Assembly (NCBI GenBank): GCA_902771725.1
Contig: CACXXT010000022.1
Location: 1-42,375, forward strand
Direction of reading: 5' to 3'
Length of the DNA: 42,375 nucleotides
From: an uncultured Bacteroidales bacterium
GTDB taxonomy: Bacteria; Bacteroidota; Bacteroidia; Bacteroidales; Bacteroidaceae
Shown: positions 6,634 through 14,941 of the stretch, piece after piece
Layout: every line of letters starts with the position of its first letter
Numbering within the stretch: the first letter of the stretch is position 1
Position numbers and translations under genes: made by a program
The notes under the pieces: model-generated
Databases searched by the model: none
What the model was told of the DNA's origin: nothing
What the model saw: only the letters and a program-made list of their open reading frames with translations

Positions 6634-8354
6634 TCTTCTGCACTGGGTCTGATGTCCTCAATCTGCAGCTGAACCTCGCCACGCTTGTGGGAGTTCTCCT
6701 CCACGGTGTAGCAGATGTCGAAGGCACGCTTGCTCTTGATGAAACGAGCCTGTGAACTCTGGCCGAAGGCGATGCCGCTGACGACGTTGGAACTCTTGTT
6801 GTCGACCAGTTCCAGCTTGATGTGCTCCTGATGGTGACCGACAACCTTGCTGGTTCCATAGTCGTAGACATGCTCGGTGCAGAAGAGCGGTTTCTGATTG
6901 TCCGGACCGAAGGGGGCGAACTTGCGCAAATCCATCAGGAAACGGTGGCTGATGTCCTTGAAGTCCAGCATCCCGTCGATGGTCAGTTCGGACTGAATCT
7001 GCGTGGGCAGGATATTTGCCTCGACATACTCCTCGAAGCGGCGCTTGAACTCCGGCACATTCTCCACCCGCATGGAAAGTCCGGCAGCATAGGTGTGACC
7101 GCCGAAGTTCTCCAAGAGGTCGCGGCAACTGTCGATGGCGCGATAGACGTCAAAGCCCGAAACACTGCGAGCAGATCCGGTGGCCATATCGTCGGTGCGC
7201 GTGAGTACCACAGAAGGACGGGTGTAGATTTCCGTCAGGCGTGAAGCCACAATGCCGATGACACCCTTGTGCCATTCCTCGTTGTAGATGACGATGGCCT
7301 TGTGCTCATGTCCTGGATCCAGGCGCTCCACAATATCGTTGGCTTCCTGGGTCATTTCCTTGTCGAGGTCCTTGCGCTGGTCGTTGTAGGCATTGATTTG
7401 CAGTGCCATGCGATGAGCCTTGACGGGGTCGCGCTCCACGAGCAGCGCCACTGCCTCGCCTCCATTCTGCATTCGTCCAGAAGCGTTGATGCGAGGACCA
7501 ATCTTGAAGATAATATCGCTCATGGTCACCTCGCGGTCACCCAAGCCACAAATCTCGATGATGGCCTTGAGACCCACACTGGCGTTGGCGTTGATCTGCT
7601 TCAGACCGTGGTAGGCGAGGATGCGGTTCTCGCCCAGAATGGGAACAATATCCGAAGCGATGCTGACGGCACACAGATCCAACAACGGAGTGAGCTGGCT
7701 GAAGGGGATGCCATTGTTCTGGGCGAAGGCCTGCATCAACTTGAACCCCACGCCGCAGCCCGACAGGTGCTCGTAGGGATAAGTGGCATCCACGCGCTTG
7801 GCGTTGAGGATGGCCACAGCAGGGGGCAGCACATCATCCGGCACATGGTGGTCACAGATGATGAAATCGATGCCCAGTTCCTTGGCGTAGGCGATTTCCT
7901 CGATGGCCTTGATGCCACAATCGAGGACAATGATGAGTCCCACCCCGGTCGAGTGGGCATAGTCCACGCCCTTGTGGCTTACTCCATACCCTTCCTCATA
8001 GCGGTCGGGGATGTAGAAATCGATGTTGGTCGTGAACTGTTGTAAGAACCGGTAGACGAGGGCGACAGCTGTGCAGCCGTCGACGTCATAGTCTCCGTAC
8101 ACGAGGATGCGCTCCTTGCGGCCCAACGCCTTGTTGAGACGTTCCACTGCCACAGGCATGTCACGAAAGAGGAAAGGATCCAGCAATCCCGTGAGCTGCG
8201 GGCGGAAGAAACGCCTCGCCTCGAAGGCCGTGGTGATGCCGCGGTCCAGGAGCAACTTGCCGAGCGCGGGGTGAATGTTCACCTCGTGCGCCAGCGCCTC
8301 AGCTGCTTCCCGACGTTCTTGTGTAGGAGGTTCGTAATTCCATTTGTAGTTCAT
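6630..8354 (-). CDS. recJ: Single-stranded-DNA-specific exonuclease RecJ
   Basis: 5'-3' ssDNA exonuclease of the DHH phosphoesterase family, acting in recombination and mismatch repair. Visible motifs are VYGDYDVDGCTA (about 84-95), IVLDCGIKA, IICDHHVPDD (about 162-171) and the DHHA1 motif GGHTYAAGLSM (about 413-423). The 574-aa length is normal. The gene starts MNYKWNYEPP at 8354, with a 202-nt gap to the peptidase gene behind it; I found no clear promoter box there. The following recQ gene overlaps its stop codon in an ATGA arrangement. Confidence 0.96.
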   Translation of the reverse strand: MNYKWNYEPPTQERREAAEALAHEVNIHPALGKLLLDRGITTAFEARRFFRPQLTGLLDPFLFRDMPVAVERLNKALGRKERILVYGDYDVDGCTAVALVYRFLQQFTTNIDFYIPDRYEEGYGVSHKGVDYAHSTGVGLIIVLDCGIKAIEEIAYAKELGIDFIICDHHVPDDVLPPAVAILNAKRVDATYPYEHLSGCGVGFKLMQAFAQNNGIPFSQLTPLLDLCAVSIASDIVPILGENRILAYHGLKQINANASVGLKAIIEICGLGDREVTMSDIIFKIGPRINASGRMQNGGEAVALLVERDPVKAHRMALQINAYNDQRKDLDKEMTQEANDIVERLDPGHEHKAIVIYNEEWHKGVIGIVASRLTEIYTRPSVVLTRTDDMATGSARSVSGFDVYRAIDSCRDLLENFGGHTYAAGLSMRVENVPEFKRRFEEYVEANILPTQIQSELTIDGMLDFKDISHRFLMDLRKFAPFGPDNQKPLFCTEHVYDYGTSKVVGHHQEHIKLELVDNKSSNVVSGIAFGQSSQARFIKSKRAFDICYTVEENSHKRGEVQLQIEDIRPSAEE

Positions 8355-8498
8355 TTATATGTTGTTTTTATCCTATTTCTTTCGCGAAGAGCCACGCAAA
8401 TGGCTATATCAGCGCGTAAAAGTAGTAAAAAAACGGCAAACTACGTCACGGAATCATGTTATATTTCCATAAAACGGCTGTTTTTACCTAAAAATAGT

Positions 8499-8528
8499 GA
8501 CTGCACCCGCCAAAAAGCAGGTGCAGTC
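8499..8528 (-). terminator. Rho-independent terminator of the C1 peptidase gene
   Basis: GACTGCACC and GGTGCAGTC form a perfect 9-bp stem with a 12-nt loop, followed on the minus strand by ACTATTTTTAGG. It lies about 30 nt past the peptidase stop codon. Confidence 0.75.
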
Positions 8529-8556
8529 CATCCTATTAAGTGCTAAATCCAAGGAT

Positions 8557-9753
8557 TTAGATACCCAATTTCTTGCGAATCTCCTTGGGAATAGCATTCT
8601 TGTTGACGAGGAAGTCCATGGTGCGTGCAGCGATGAAGGCCTTGGTCATGTACCAGGTGCCCTTGTACTCGCCGGTGGGTCCCCAGGAATTCTTGACCAT
8701 ATAGTACTCGCGTCCGTTCTGATCCTTGGCCAGACCGTAGATGTGCATTCCGTGGTCATCGGTCAGTTCCCAGCTGTCAAAATCCTTCTGGCGCTGCTCC
8801 TGCGTGGGAACAATTTCGGGTGCTGCAATGCCGAGGCTGTCGATGAGGTGGGCGCGCTCAGCAGGTTTCATGTTCAGCCACTTGGCCTGGTCGCTGCCGG
8901 AGAGGCCATCGGCCGTCTTGGTGTTGTAGAGCACGCCGAGGCCCTGACGCGTGAAGCCTTCGTCGGAGACATCGCCGCCCCAGGCAACGGTATAGCCCTT
9001 GTCAAGGGCGTTGTCGATGATTTGCATCATCTCATCCATAGGCACGTTGTAGCTGTGGTCCCAGCGCCAGTTGTCCTGAACCTCTACCGCAAAGCTGGTG
9101 TAGAAAGGATGATGGGTGTAGCTGGTGATGCTGACATAGTCATTCCAATCGATGCCGAGGCTGGCAGCGAAGGTCTGGGGAGTATACTGCTTGCCTTCGT
9201 AGGTGAACGTCTCGGGGGTCTTGCCGAGGTAAGCGTCGAGGATGCCCTGCAGACCGGATTTCCACTGCGGGCTGATAGTCTTGCTCTTGCTGGTAGCAAT
9301 AGCCTTGACATAAGGAGTCATCACGCTGAAGAACTCGTTGAAGTTGGCCAGCGTGTCGCCAATCATGGTACCGGGTTTGGCCATGGCATCCTCCGGGATG
9401 ATACCATGGTTCTTGATGGTGATGAGTACATCGCCAGCGGAGCCGCCCTGGGAGAAGTCGCAGTCGCCATGCATGCGCACGGTCACGTCGGCACGTTCCA
9501 TATAATCCTTGTTGCATACATACATTTCAGCAAGATCATAGGTCTTGCCTGTAGCTTTCAGGATTTCGGATTCAAAGAAACTCAGCGTGGAATAAGCCCA
9601 GCAGGTACCGCTTCGGTTCTGGTTCTTGACGCTGGTGACGGGCAACTCCTTCACGATGGTGAAGACGGGCTTCTTGTTGGACTGCTCTTCCTGAGCCTGG
9701 ATGCCACTGGCACAAAGGACGGCCAGGAGGGCGAGAGAAAGGATTTTCTTCAT
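8557..9753 (-). CDS. Secreted C1 family cysteine peptidase (aminopeptidase C / bleomycin hydrolase type)
   Basis: Papain-fold cysteine peptidase of the PepC/bleomycin hydrolase branch. The catalytic triad is visible: Cys51 in NRSGTCWAYS, His in DDHGMHIYG (about 334) and Asn in MVKNSWGP (about 352). A signal peptide (MKKILSLALLAVLCASGIQA) is present, so the 398-aa protein is exported, unlike cytoplasmic PepC. The start at 9753 is chosen because it gives this signal peptide; the longer frame reads through intergenic DNA. It is the last gene after the M24 aminopeptidase gene (49-nt gap), suggesting joint use in peptide breakdown. A strong hairpin terminator follows. Confidence 0.9.
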   Translation of the reverse strand: MKKILSLALLAVLCASGIQAQEEQSNKKPVFTIVKELPVTSVKNQNRSGTCWAYSTLSFFESEILKATGKTYDLAEMYVCNKDYMERADVTVRMHGDCDFSQGGSAGDVLITIKNHGIIPEDAMAKPGTMIGDTLANFNEFFSVMTPYVKAIATSKSKTISPQWKSGLQGILDAYLGKTPETFTYEGKQYTPQTFAASLGIDWNDYVSITSYTHHPFYTSFAVEVQDNWRWDHSYNVPMDEMMQIIDNALDKGYTVAWGGDVSDEGFTRQGLGVLYNTKTADGLSGSDQAKWLNMKPAERAHLIDSLGIAAPEIVPTQEQRQKDFDSWELTDDHGMHIYGLAKDQNGREYYMVKNSWGPTGEYKGTWYMTKAFIAARTMDFLVNKNAIPKEIRKKLGI

Positions 9754-9802
9754 AAGTTTGGTTTTAATTATAGAAGTTTTTGTTGTTACAACGGGAAGGG
9801 AA

Positions 9803-11206
9803 TTATGGGCGCTCGGCAAGGAATGCCTCGAGCTCATCGACGTGATAAGGAATCAGCTTCTCGCCCAGATAGCGACAGCCATCTTCGGTGATGAGGAGAT
9901 CGTCTTCAAGACGGATGCCACCGAAGTCCTTGTAGGTCTCGATGCGGTCGAAGTTCAGGAACTCGGCACAATGCCCCTTGGCACGCCACTCGTCGATGAG
10001 GGCGGGGATGAAGTAGATTCCCGGTTCGTCGGTCATCACATAGCCTTCCTTCAGACGGCGACCGAAGCGGAGGGCGTTGGTGCCGAACTGATCGAGGTTG
10101 GGACGAACCTCGTCATCGAACCCCACATAGATTTGTCCGAGTCCTTCCATGTCGTGTACGTCCATTCCCATGGCATGACCGAGGCCGTGGGGAAAGAACA
10201 TGGCATGGGCACCAGCGGCGAGACTGTCGTCCACATTTCCTTTCATCAGGCCGAGATCCTGGAGGCGTTCGGTGATGACGCGGGCTGCGGCAAAGTGAGC
10301 ATCCCACCACTTCAGGCCTGGACGAGCGATGTCGTAGACGTGGTCATGGGCATCGACAACAGCCTGATAGATGTCACGCTGGCGTGAGTCGAACCGGCCG
10401 CTGATAGGTGTGGTACGGGTGTTGTCAGAACAATAGTTCTCATTGGTTTCGGCTCCACAGTCGCAAAGCATCAGGCGACCTGCCTCGAGGGGGCGAGGCG
10501 AAGGATAGCCGTGCATGATCTCGCCGTGCATGGAGAGGATGCTGGGGAAACTGACGATGCAGCCTTTGGACGAAGCGATGCCGCTGATACGACCGGCTAT
10601 CTCCTGTTCCGTCACGCCAGGACGGCAAAGCCGCATGGCGGTGGTGTGCATCTCATAGCCGATGGCGCAGGCACGCTCTATCTCGGCAACCTCCTCGGCG
10701 GACTTAACAATACGCTGATCCACTACGGCCTGAATGAGCTTGAGGCTGGCACTGGCACGCTGGTCGCGAGGATGAATTCCTGTGAGATCCATCAGCTGGA
10801 TCATCAGGTCGTGGCGATAGGGCGGAAGGAAATGAATCTGGCGCCCACGGTCCTGAGCGTCGCGGAACAGGCTTTCGAGACGGCTCATGGGTGCACTCTT
10901 GATGCAACCCGTCTGCGCAGCCATATCTGCAACGCTGTCCACGGAGCCGAACCAGACGATATCTTCGATGTCGATGTCGTCGCCGATGAGCCACTCATCG
11001 CCCGAATCGGCATCGATGACGCCCACGAGGCCATCGCGCTGAAGGCCGAAATAATAGAGGAATGTGCTGTCCTGACGGAACTTGTAGCCGTTGGACGGAT
11101 AATTCACAGGCGACTCATTGTTGCCGAAAAGCACGATAAGTCCGCTCTCAACACGCTGGCGCAAGATGTTGCGCCGGTCGATATAGGTTTGTTTGCTGAA
11201 TAACAT
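9803..11206 (-). CDS. M24 family Xaa-Pro aminopeptidase (aminopeptidase P)
   Basis: Metallopeptidase removing N-terminal residues before proline. An AMP_N-type N-terminal domain (MLFSKQTYIDRRNILRQ..., residues 1-130) precedes a pita-bread catalytic domain. Metal ligands are visible: Asp residues in LCDCGAETNENYCSDNTRT (about 245-260), His in FFPHGLGHAMGMD (about 338), Glu in MTDEPGIYF (about 390) and Glu in GGIRLEDDLLI (about 431). At 467 aa it is the length of the PepP subgroup. No signal peptide is seen, so it should be cytoplasmic. The start at 11206 matches the family; upstream in-frame codons overlap the neighbouring small gene. It follows that gene by 16 nt. Confidence 0.93.
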   Translation of the reverse strand: MLFSKQTYIDRRNILRQRVESGLIVLFGNNESPVNYPSNGYKFRQDSTFLYYFGLQRDGLVGVIDADSGDEWLIGDDIDIEDIVWFGSVDSVADMAAQTGCIKSAPMSRLESLFRDAQDRGRQIHFLPPYRHDLMIQLMDLTGIHPRDQRASASLKLIQAVVDQRIVKSAEEVAEIERACAIGYEMHTTAMRLCRPGVTEQEIAGRISGIASSKGCIVSFPSILSMHGEIMHGYPSPRPLEAGRLMLCDCGAETNENYCSDNTRTTPISGRFDSRQRDIYQAVVDAHDHVYDIARPGLKWWDAHFAAARVITERLQDLGLMKGNVDDSLAAGAHAMFFPHGLGHAMGMDVHDMEGLGQIYVGFDDEVRPNLDQFGTNALRFGRRLKEGYVMTDEPGIYFIPALIDEWRAKGHCAEFLNFDRIETYKDFGGIRLEDDLLITEDGCRYLGEKLIPYHVDELEAFLAERP

Positions 11207-11222
11207 ATCTTTTTGTACTTTA

Positions 11223-11486
11223 TTATTCTTCAAAATTTGGATCTTGGCGAAGTTTCGCCCTGACGAACTGGAGCAAGGAGAACTGTCCCTCAAAGAGAGA
11301 AGACTGCACGATGTGAATCTTCAGCGACCGGATACTTCGGTTCACGAAACGAGGGAGATCCCGAATCGTCATCCCCGGCAATTCTATCTGCTGAGGCAGG
11401 CGGTCCATGTGCCGCTCGAACCACTCGAAGCACTCGGTGCGTTCCTCCGGGGTAGTTTTAGGTTTGAAATATGTATTGTAAGGCAT
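11223..11486 (-). CDS. Small conserved hypothetical protein (87 aa)
   Basis: Soluble 87-aa protein with no signal peptide or membrane segment. It has an acidic and aromatic N-terminal helix (ECFEWFERHMDRLP) and a middle segment LPGMTIRDLPRFVNRSI that resembles small Bacteroidales proteins of unknown function (possibly DUF6965; not certain). It begins 7 nt after the clostripain-family gene and ends 16 nt before the aminopeptidase P gene, so all three are probably cotranscribed. No function is assigned. Confidence 0.75.
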   Translation of the reverse strand: MPYNTYFKPKTTPEERTECFEWFERHMDRLPQQIELPGMTIRDLPRFVNRSIRSLKIHIVQSSLFEGQFSLLQFVRAKLRQDPNFEE

Positions 11487-11493
11487 AATATTA

Positions 11494-12732
11494 TTACCAA
11501 TCAGTTGAACTCATTCCCGTGGCCCGATACCACTCAAGCAAATGGTAATGGTCATTCCAGCCTTTGGACTGGTGTTGCTCAAGGGGGATATATACAGAAA
11601 CACCTCCACAATGAGGAATATCCTTAACAGGAAGAATCATACCATTCTGTGCTGCGGAAAACCATGTCGGAGTCAACCGCTGAACGGGCACCGCCTCATC
11701 AAAGACACGAATCCAAGAAGCATAAGTGGCCGAATCCAGCGTATGGTAGAACAGATTCTTCAGGTCGTAGGCACCCGCGTACTGGGCAGAGGACAGTATC
11801 GGCCAATAGTGTTGAACATTTGTGGCATCGATTTCTGTGCGTCCTGCGAGTTGGCGGTTCATCAACGGAGCTGTAGCCTGGGCCAGTTGCTCGAGTTTAT
11901 CTGTCCGGACTGCAGTAATCTCTGCGCCACCATAGGTGTAGCTACCAAAGTCGTTAATGTAATAGTCCACATAGGAGTCAACGATGGCCGTCGGATCAGC
12001 GGGCGTAGAACACATGGCGCGCAACATCTTGGTGAAAGGAGCCCCCGTGGCCGGAATCTCGGCCGGAGAGGCTATGATATAATCGGCAGCATGGCGCAAC
12101 TCATAGGCCACTTCCACGCACTGCATGAAGCAGACGTCGAAGAACAGGTAGTCAAAATGCGGGAAGCCCGAGAGCACACCTGCCAGCGTGGGGATGTTCA
12201 TCCGGCGACCCTGATTGGAAGAAGACCGGCGGCCATTGTCGATGCCAAAAGAGCGTCGGGAAACGGATTGGGATGAGGCAACCGGGTCATCGAAAATCCA
12301 CCCGGAACCGTGGCTGCACAAGACCAGCCCATAGTTGCGTGCAGGATAGAGATGAAAAATATCCTTGAGGACATTCACCATTGTCTGGCTGTCCGTGGAG
12401 CACAGGTTACCTTCATAGGTCTTCACGGTCTGCAGCGGCTCCTTGCGGGTGCCTACGCAAAGACGAGTACTTAATCGGTCATCCATAAACAAGACCACCC
12501 GACAGTCTTCATCAAGGCTATCCAAGCCCCATGCAATTTCGAGCGAGTCCGTCTGAAAATAGCTATGAAGGCTATTCTCGGCCGCCATGTAGATAATCAG
12601 CGTCCGCGACAGCGTGTCGCCAGAAGATCCAGGCAGCCGAGGTTCCATGTCCTCATCACCTCTGCAGGCACCAGCAAAAAGACCTGTCAGAAGGAGTAAT
12701 ATATATATAAGGTGTACGTTTTTCGCGTTCAT
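11494..12732 (-). CDS. Clostripain-related (C11 family) cysteine peptidase lipoprotein
   Basis: Caspase-like clan CD peptidase of family C11. The catalytic pair is visible as His in LVLCSHGSGW (about 138) and Cys in FFDVCFMQCVEVA (about 197-201). The N-terminus is a lipoprotein signal with lipobox FAGAC (MNAKNVHLIYILLLLTGLFAGAC), so it is membrane-anchored outside the cytoplasm. The start at 12732 is chosen because it gives this signal and lies 6 nt after a promoter box. Bacteroidales carry several such proteins, some involved in activating toxins or in surface proteolysis; the substrate here is unknown. It heads an operon with the small gene and aminopeptidase P. Confidence 0.88.
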   Translation of the reverse strand: MNAKNVHLIYILLLLTGLFAGACRGDEDMEPRLPGSSGDTLSRTLIIYMAAENSLHSYFQTDSLEIAWGLDSLDEDCRVVLFMDDRLSTRLCVGTRKEPLQTVKTYEGNLCSTDSQTMVNVLKDIFHLYPARNYGLVLCSHGSGWIFDDPVASSQSVSRRSFGIDNGRRSSSNQGRRMNIPTLAGVLSGFPHFDYLFFDVCFMQCVEVAYELRHAADYIIASPAEIPATGAPFTKMLRAMCSTPADPTAIVDSYVDYYINDFGSYTYGGAEITAVRTDKLEQLAQATAPLMNRQLAGRTEIDATNVQHYWPILSSAQYAGAYDLKNLFYHTLDSATYASWIRVFDEAVPVQRLTPTWFSAAQNGMILPVKDIPHCGGVSVYIPLEQHQSKGWNDHYHLLEWYRATGMSSTDW

Positions 12733-12738
12733 CGGGTG

Positions 12739-12746
12739 CAAAATTA
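12739..12746 (-). promoter_or_regulatory. -7 promoter box of the C11 peptidase gene
   Basis: TAATTTTG on the minus strand, followed after 6 nt by the start codon. Transcription would start at or next to the ATG (leaderless or nearly so). Confidence 0.6.
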
Positions 12747-12810
12747 GCTTTTTTTTCTCACATTGCATACGAAAATGGGCAAGTTTTTCGTTTCTTTAAT
12801 AAAAAGTAGC

Positions 12811-12818
12811 TAAATTTG
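12811..12818 (+). promoter_or_regulatory. -7 promoter box of the histidine kinase gene
   Basis: TAAATTTG followed after 5 nt by the ATG at 12824, again predicting a leaderless or nearly leaderless transcript. It is divergent from the box at 12739-12746. Confidence 0.6.
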
Positions 12819-12823
12819 CGCCC

Positions 12824-13987
12824 ATGCAATGGACTGATCGCATTCGTCAGGTGAAATTCCTGCTGGTTTGTGCGGCGCTTGTCATCTGTGCCGCCTCCCT
12901 CTCGTGGACCCACTACCTCGTTGCCGACCTGGCGCGCGAGGAGCGAGGTCGCATGGAGGTGTGGGCAGAGGCCATGCGCACCTTTGATATGGCCGACGAG
13001 CAGACGGATTTGTCGCTCGTCCTGAAAGTCATCAACGGCAACAACACCATCCCCGTGATTGTCTTGGACGAAAACGGAAAGGTGCAGACCTACCGCAATC
13101 TGGAAGTGCGTGCCCGCAATGCCGCCGACGTCGAACACGTAGTCCTGCAGAAAGCCCTGGCGATGAAAGCCGAAGGGCGCTCCATCCGGATCGAGCTGGA
13201 CGAGGACGCGGGCACCTTCATGGAAGTATGCTACGATGAGAGCATCATGCTCAAGCGCCTTGCCAGATACCCCTTCATCCAGTTGGGCGTGGTGCTGATC
13301 TTCGTTGTCGTAGCCATCTTTGCGCTGCTCAGCAGCAAGCGCGCTGAACAGAACAAAGTCTGGGTGGGACTCTCGAAAGAGACTGCCCACCAACTCGGGA
13401 CGCCCATCTCATCGCTGATGGCCTGGACACAAGTGCTGCGCGAGACTTATCCGGAGGACACCTTGCTGCCAGAAATGGACAAGGATGTGCGAAGGCTGCA
13501 GCGCATTGCCGAGCGTTTCTCCAAAATCGGATCCTTGCCCGAACCCAAGCCGGAGAACCTCAACAATGTCATCGGACAAGTTGTGGAATACATTGGCCGT
13601 CGCACCTCTAATCGTGTTAAAATCACGGCCAACCTGCCTGAACAGCCACTGATCGTTCAACTCTCCGCGCCACTTTTTGAGTGGGTGGTGGAGAACCTCT
13701 GCAAGAACGCTGTCGATGCCATGAACGGCAAAGGCAGCATCACCATCACCGCTATGGAAGAGCCCACCCGATACGTTGTCGAAGTTGCCGACACCGGCAA
13801 GGGCATTCCCAAGAGCCAATGGAGTAATGTCTTCCAGCCGGGCTACACGACCAAACAGCGCGGATGGGGGTTAGGACTCTCGCTCGCCAAGCGCATCGTG
13901 GAAGAGTATCACCATGGACGCATCTTTGTCAAATCATCCGAAGCAGGACAAGGCACTACCTTCCGCATAGAGCTGAAGAAAAGCTGA
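12824..13987 (+). CDS. Membrane sensor histidine kinase (orphan)
   Basis: The N-terminal transmembrane helix (about 11-33) and a second helix (about 147-168, FIQLGVVLIFVVVAIFALL) enclose a sensor region outside the cytoplasm of about 110 residues. The dimerisation box with phospho-acceptor His189 (KETAHQLGTPISSL) is followed by a HATPase domain with N box VENLCKNAVDAM, G1 box DTGKGIP and G2 box GWGLGLSLAKR. At 387 aa it is a complete classical kinase without a receiver domain. No response regulator gene adjoins it: upstream is the divergent C11 peptidase, downstream yceD. Its signal and partner cannot be told from the sequence. Confidence 0.92.
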   Translation: MQWTDRIRQVKFLLVCAALVICAASLSWTHYLVADLAREERGRMEVWAEAMRTFDMADEQTDLSLVLKVINGNNTIPVIVLDENGKVQTYRNLEVRARNAADVEHVVLQKALAMKAEGRSIRIELDEDAGTFMEVCYDESIMLKRLARYPFIQLGVVLIFVVVAIFALLSSKRAEQNKVWVGLSKETAHQLGTPISSLMAWTQVLRETYPEDTLLPEMDKDVRRLQRIAERFSKIGSLPEPKPENLNNVIGQVVEYIGRRTSNRVKITANLPEQPLIVQLSAPLFEWVVENLCKNAVDAMNGKGSITITAMEEPTRYVVEVADTGKGIPKSQWSNVFQPGYTTKQRGWGLGLSLAKRIVEEYHHGRIFVKSSEAGQGTTFRIELKKS

Positions 13988-13994
13988 AATAAAA

Positions 13995-14026
13995 GTGCTT
14001 AAAGCGAGGCAATAAGCACCTCTTTT
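13995..14026 (+). terminator. Candidate terminator after the histidine kinase gene
   Basis: GTGCTT and AAGCAC form a stem that is followed by CTCTTTT. An alternative stem, GAGG with CCTC, runs directly into TTTT. A second hairpin (AAGAGCC/GGCTCTT, 14056-14087) follows. Confidence 0.4.
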
Positions 14027-14090
14027 GGAGCGAAAAGTGTAAAAAACACTAAACCAAGAGCCCGAAACTCTAAACTTTTTGGCTCTTTCC

Positions 14091-14121
14091 TTTGTCAATC
14101 CAATAAAAACCACTACTTTTG
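14091..14121 (+). promoter_or_regulatory. Promoter of yceD-rpmF
   Basis: -33 TTTG (14091-14094), 19-nt spacer, -7 TACTTTTG (14114-14121). The YceD ATG begins 8 nt after the box, so the transcript has almost no leader. Confidence 0.7.
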
Positions 14122-14129
14122 CCGCCCGT

Positions 14130-14666
14130 ATGAATGCACAAGAACTCTTTCAAGTCGATTTTCGGGAGCTCACCGCAGGCGAACTGACCCGCACGTGGCA
14201 TCTCGACGACTCGTTCTTCTGTGCCCTCGACGAACAGGAGATTGAGCATGGAGAACTCACTGCCACGCTTCGGGTGAAAAAGAAGGCAGCCGGCTACCAG
14301 CTCAACATCCACGCCACAGGAACCGTAGAGATTCCGTGCGACCGCTGCCTCGCGCCGATGACTCAACCCATCGATGCCGAGGACGAAATCGAAGTCCGCC
14401 TCGGCGAGACTCTCGAGGACGACGGCGACCGCATCACACTGCCTGAGGACCGACCCGTCCTCAATGTAGCCTGGAACCTCTATGAGACCATCGCGCTGGC
14501 TATACCCATCGCCCACGTACACCCCGACGGGGAATGCGCAGAAGATGTCAGCCAGTATCTTGTCGCGGACGACGAACCCGTCCAATACAGCAGCGAAGGC
14601 GAAGCTCCACAGCAGCCCACCGATTCCAGATGGGATGCACTGAAGGGGCTGACATTCGACGAATAA
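14130..14666 (+). CDS. YceD family protein (DUF177), L32-linked
   Basis: 178-aa acidic protein of the DUF177/YceD family, known for being encoded next to rpmF and implicated in 23S rRNA or ribosome metabolism in bacteria and plants. The pair CDRCLAPM (about residues 70-77) is the family's conserved cysteine motif. The start at 14130 is chosen because it follows the promoter box by 8 nt and the upstream in-frame codons cover that promoter. rpmF follows after 38 nt, the standard arrangement. Confidence 0.9.
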   Translation: MNAQELFQVDFRELTAGELTRTWHLDDSFFCALDEQEIEHGELTATLRVKKKAAGYQLNIHATGTVEIPCDRCLAPMTQPIDAEDEIEVRLGETLEDDGDRITLPEDRPVLNVAWNLYETIALAIPIAHVHPDGECAEDVSQYLVADDEPVQYSSEGEAPQQPTDSRWDALKGLTFDE

Positions 14667-14704
14667 AGCAAATCTAAAAAAACCTAAAATAATCATTCAA
14701 AAAA

Positions 14705-14887
14705 ATGGCACATCCTAAAAGAAGACAATCCAAGACTCGCACCCTCAAGCGCAGAACTCATGACAAGGCAGTAGCACCTGCACTCGCCGTTTGTCCCAAC
14801 TGTGGTGAGTTCCACATCTACCACACTGTTTGCCCCACCTGCGGCTACTATCGTGGAAAGGTAGCAATTGAGAAGGAAGAAGCGTAA
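14705..14887 (+). CDS. rpmF: 50S ribosomal protein L32
   Basis: 60-aa ribosomal protein starting MAHPKRRQSKTRTLKRRTH, followed by a four-cysteine zinc ribbon (CPNCGEFHIYHTVCPTCG). Length and motif match bacterial L32. It lies between yceD and fabH as in many bacteria, and is followed by a strong hairpin that may separate its transcript from fabH. Confidence 0.98.
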   Translation: MAHPKRRQSKTRTLKRRTHDKAVAPALAVCPNCGEFHIYHTVCPTCGYYRGKVAIEKEEA

Positions 14888-14896
14888 AGAACAAAC

Positions 14897-14930
14897 AAAA
14901 GCCCCTCCCCCTCGGGGTGGGGCTTTTAAT
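14897..14930 (+). terminator. Rho-independent terminator or attenuator between rpmF and fabH
   Basis: AAAAGCCCC pairs with GGGGCTTTT around an inner CCCC/GGGG stem, followed by TTTTAATTT. It lies 10 nt after rpmF and 12 nt before fabH. No separate promoter box was seen for fabH, so partial read-through is likely. Confidence 0.75.
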
Positions 14931-14941
14931 TTACACTCCCT

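Noticed and set aside
8543..8560. CTAAATCC/GGATTTAG inverted repeat at the end of the C1 peptidase gene
   Set aside because: A 2-nt loop and overlap with the stop codon; too small to assign a role, and a proper terminator lies downstream.
8497..9891. 464-codon plus-strand frame opposite the C1 peptidase
   Set aside because: Shadow frame; the minus-strand gene has a signal peptide and complete catalytic triad.
14897..14930. Additional copy of the GC-rich repeat after rpmF
   Set aside because: It shares GCCCCTCCCC but lacks the TAACA loop and flanks, and works well as an ordinary terminator.
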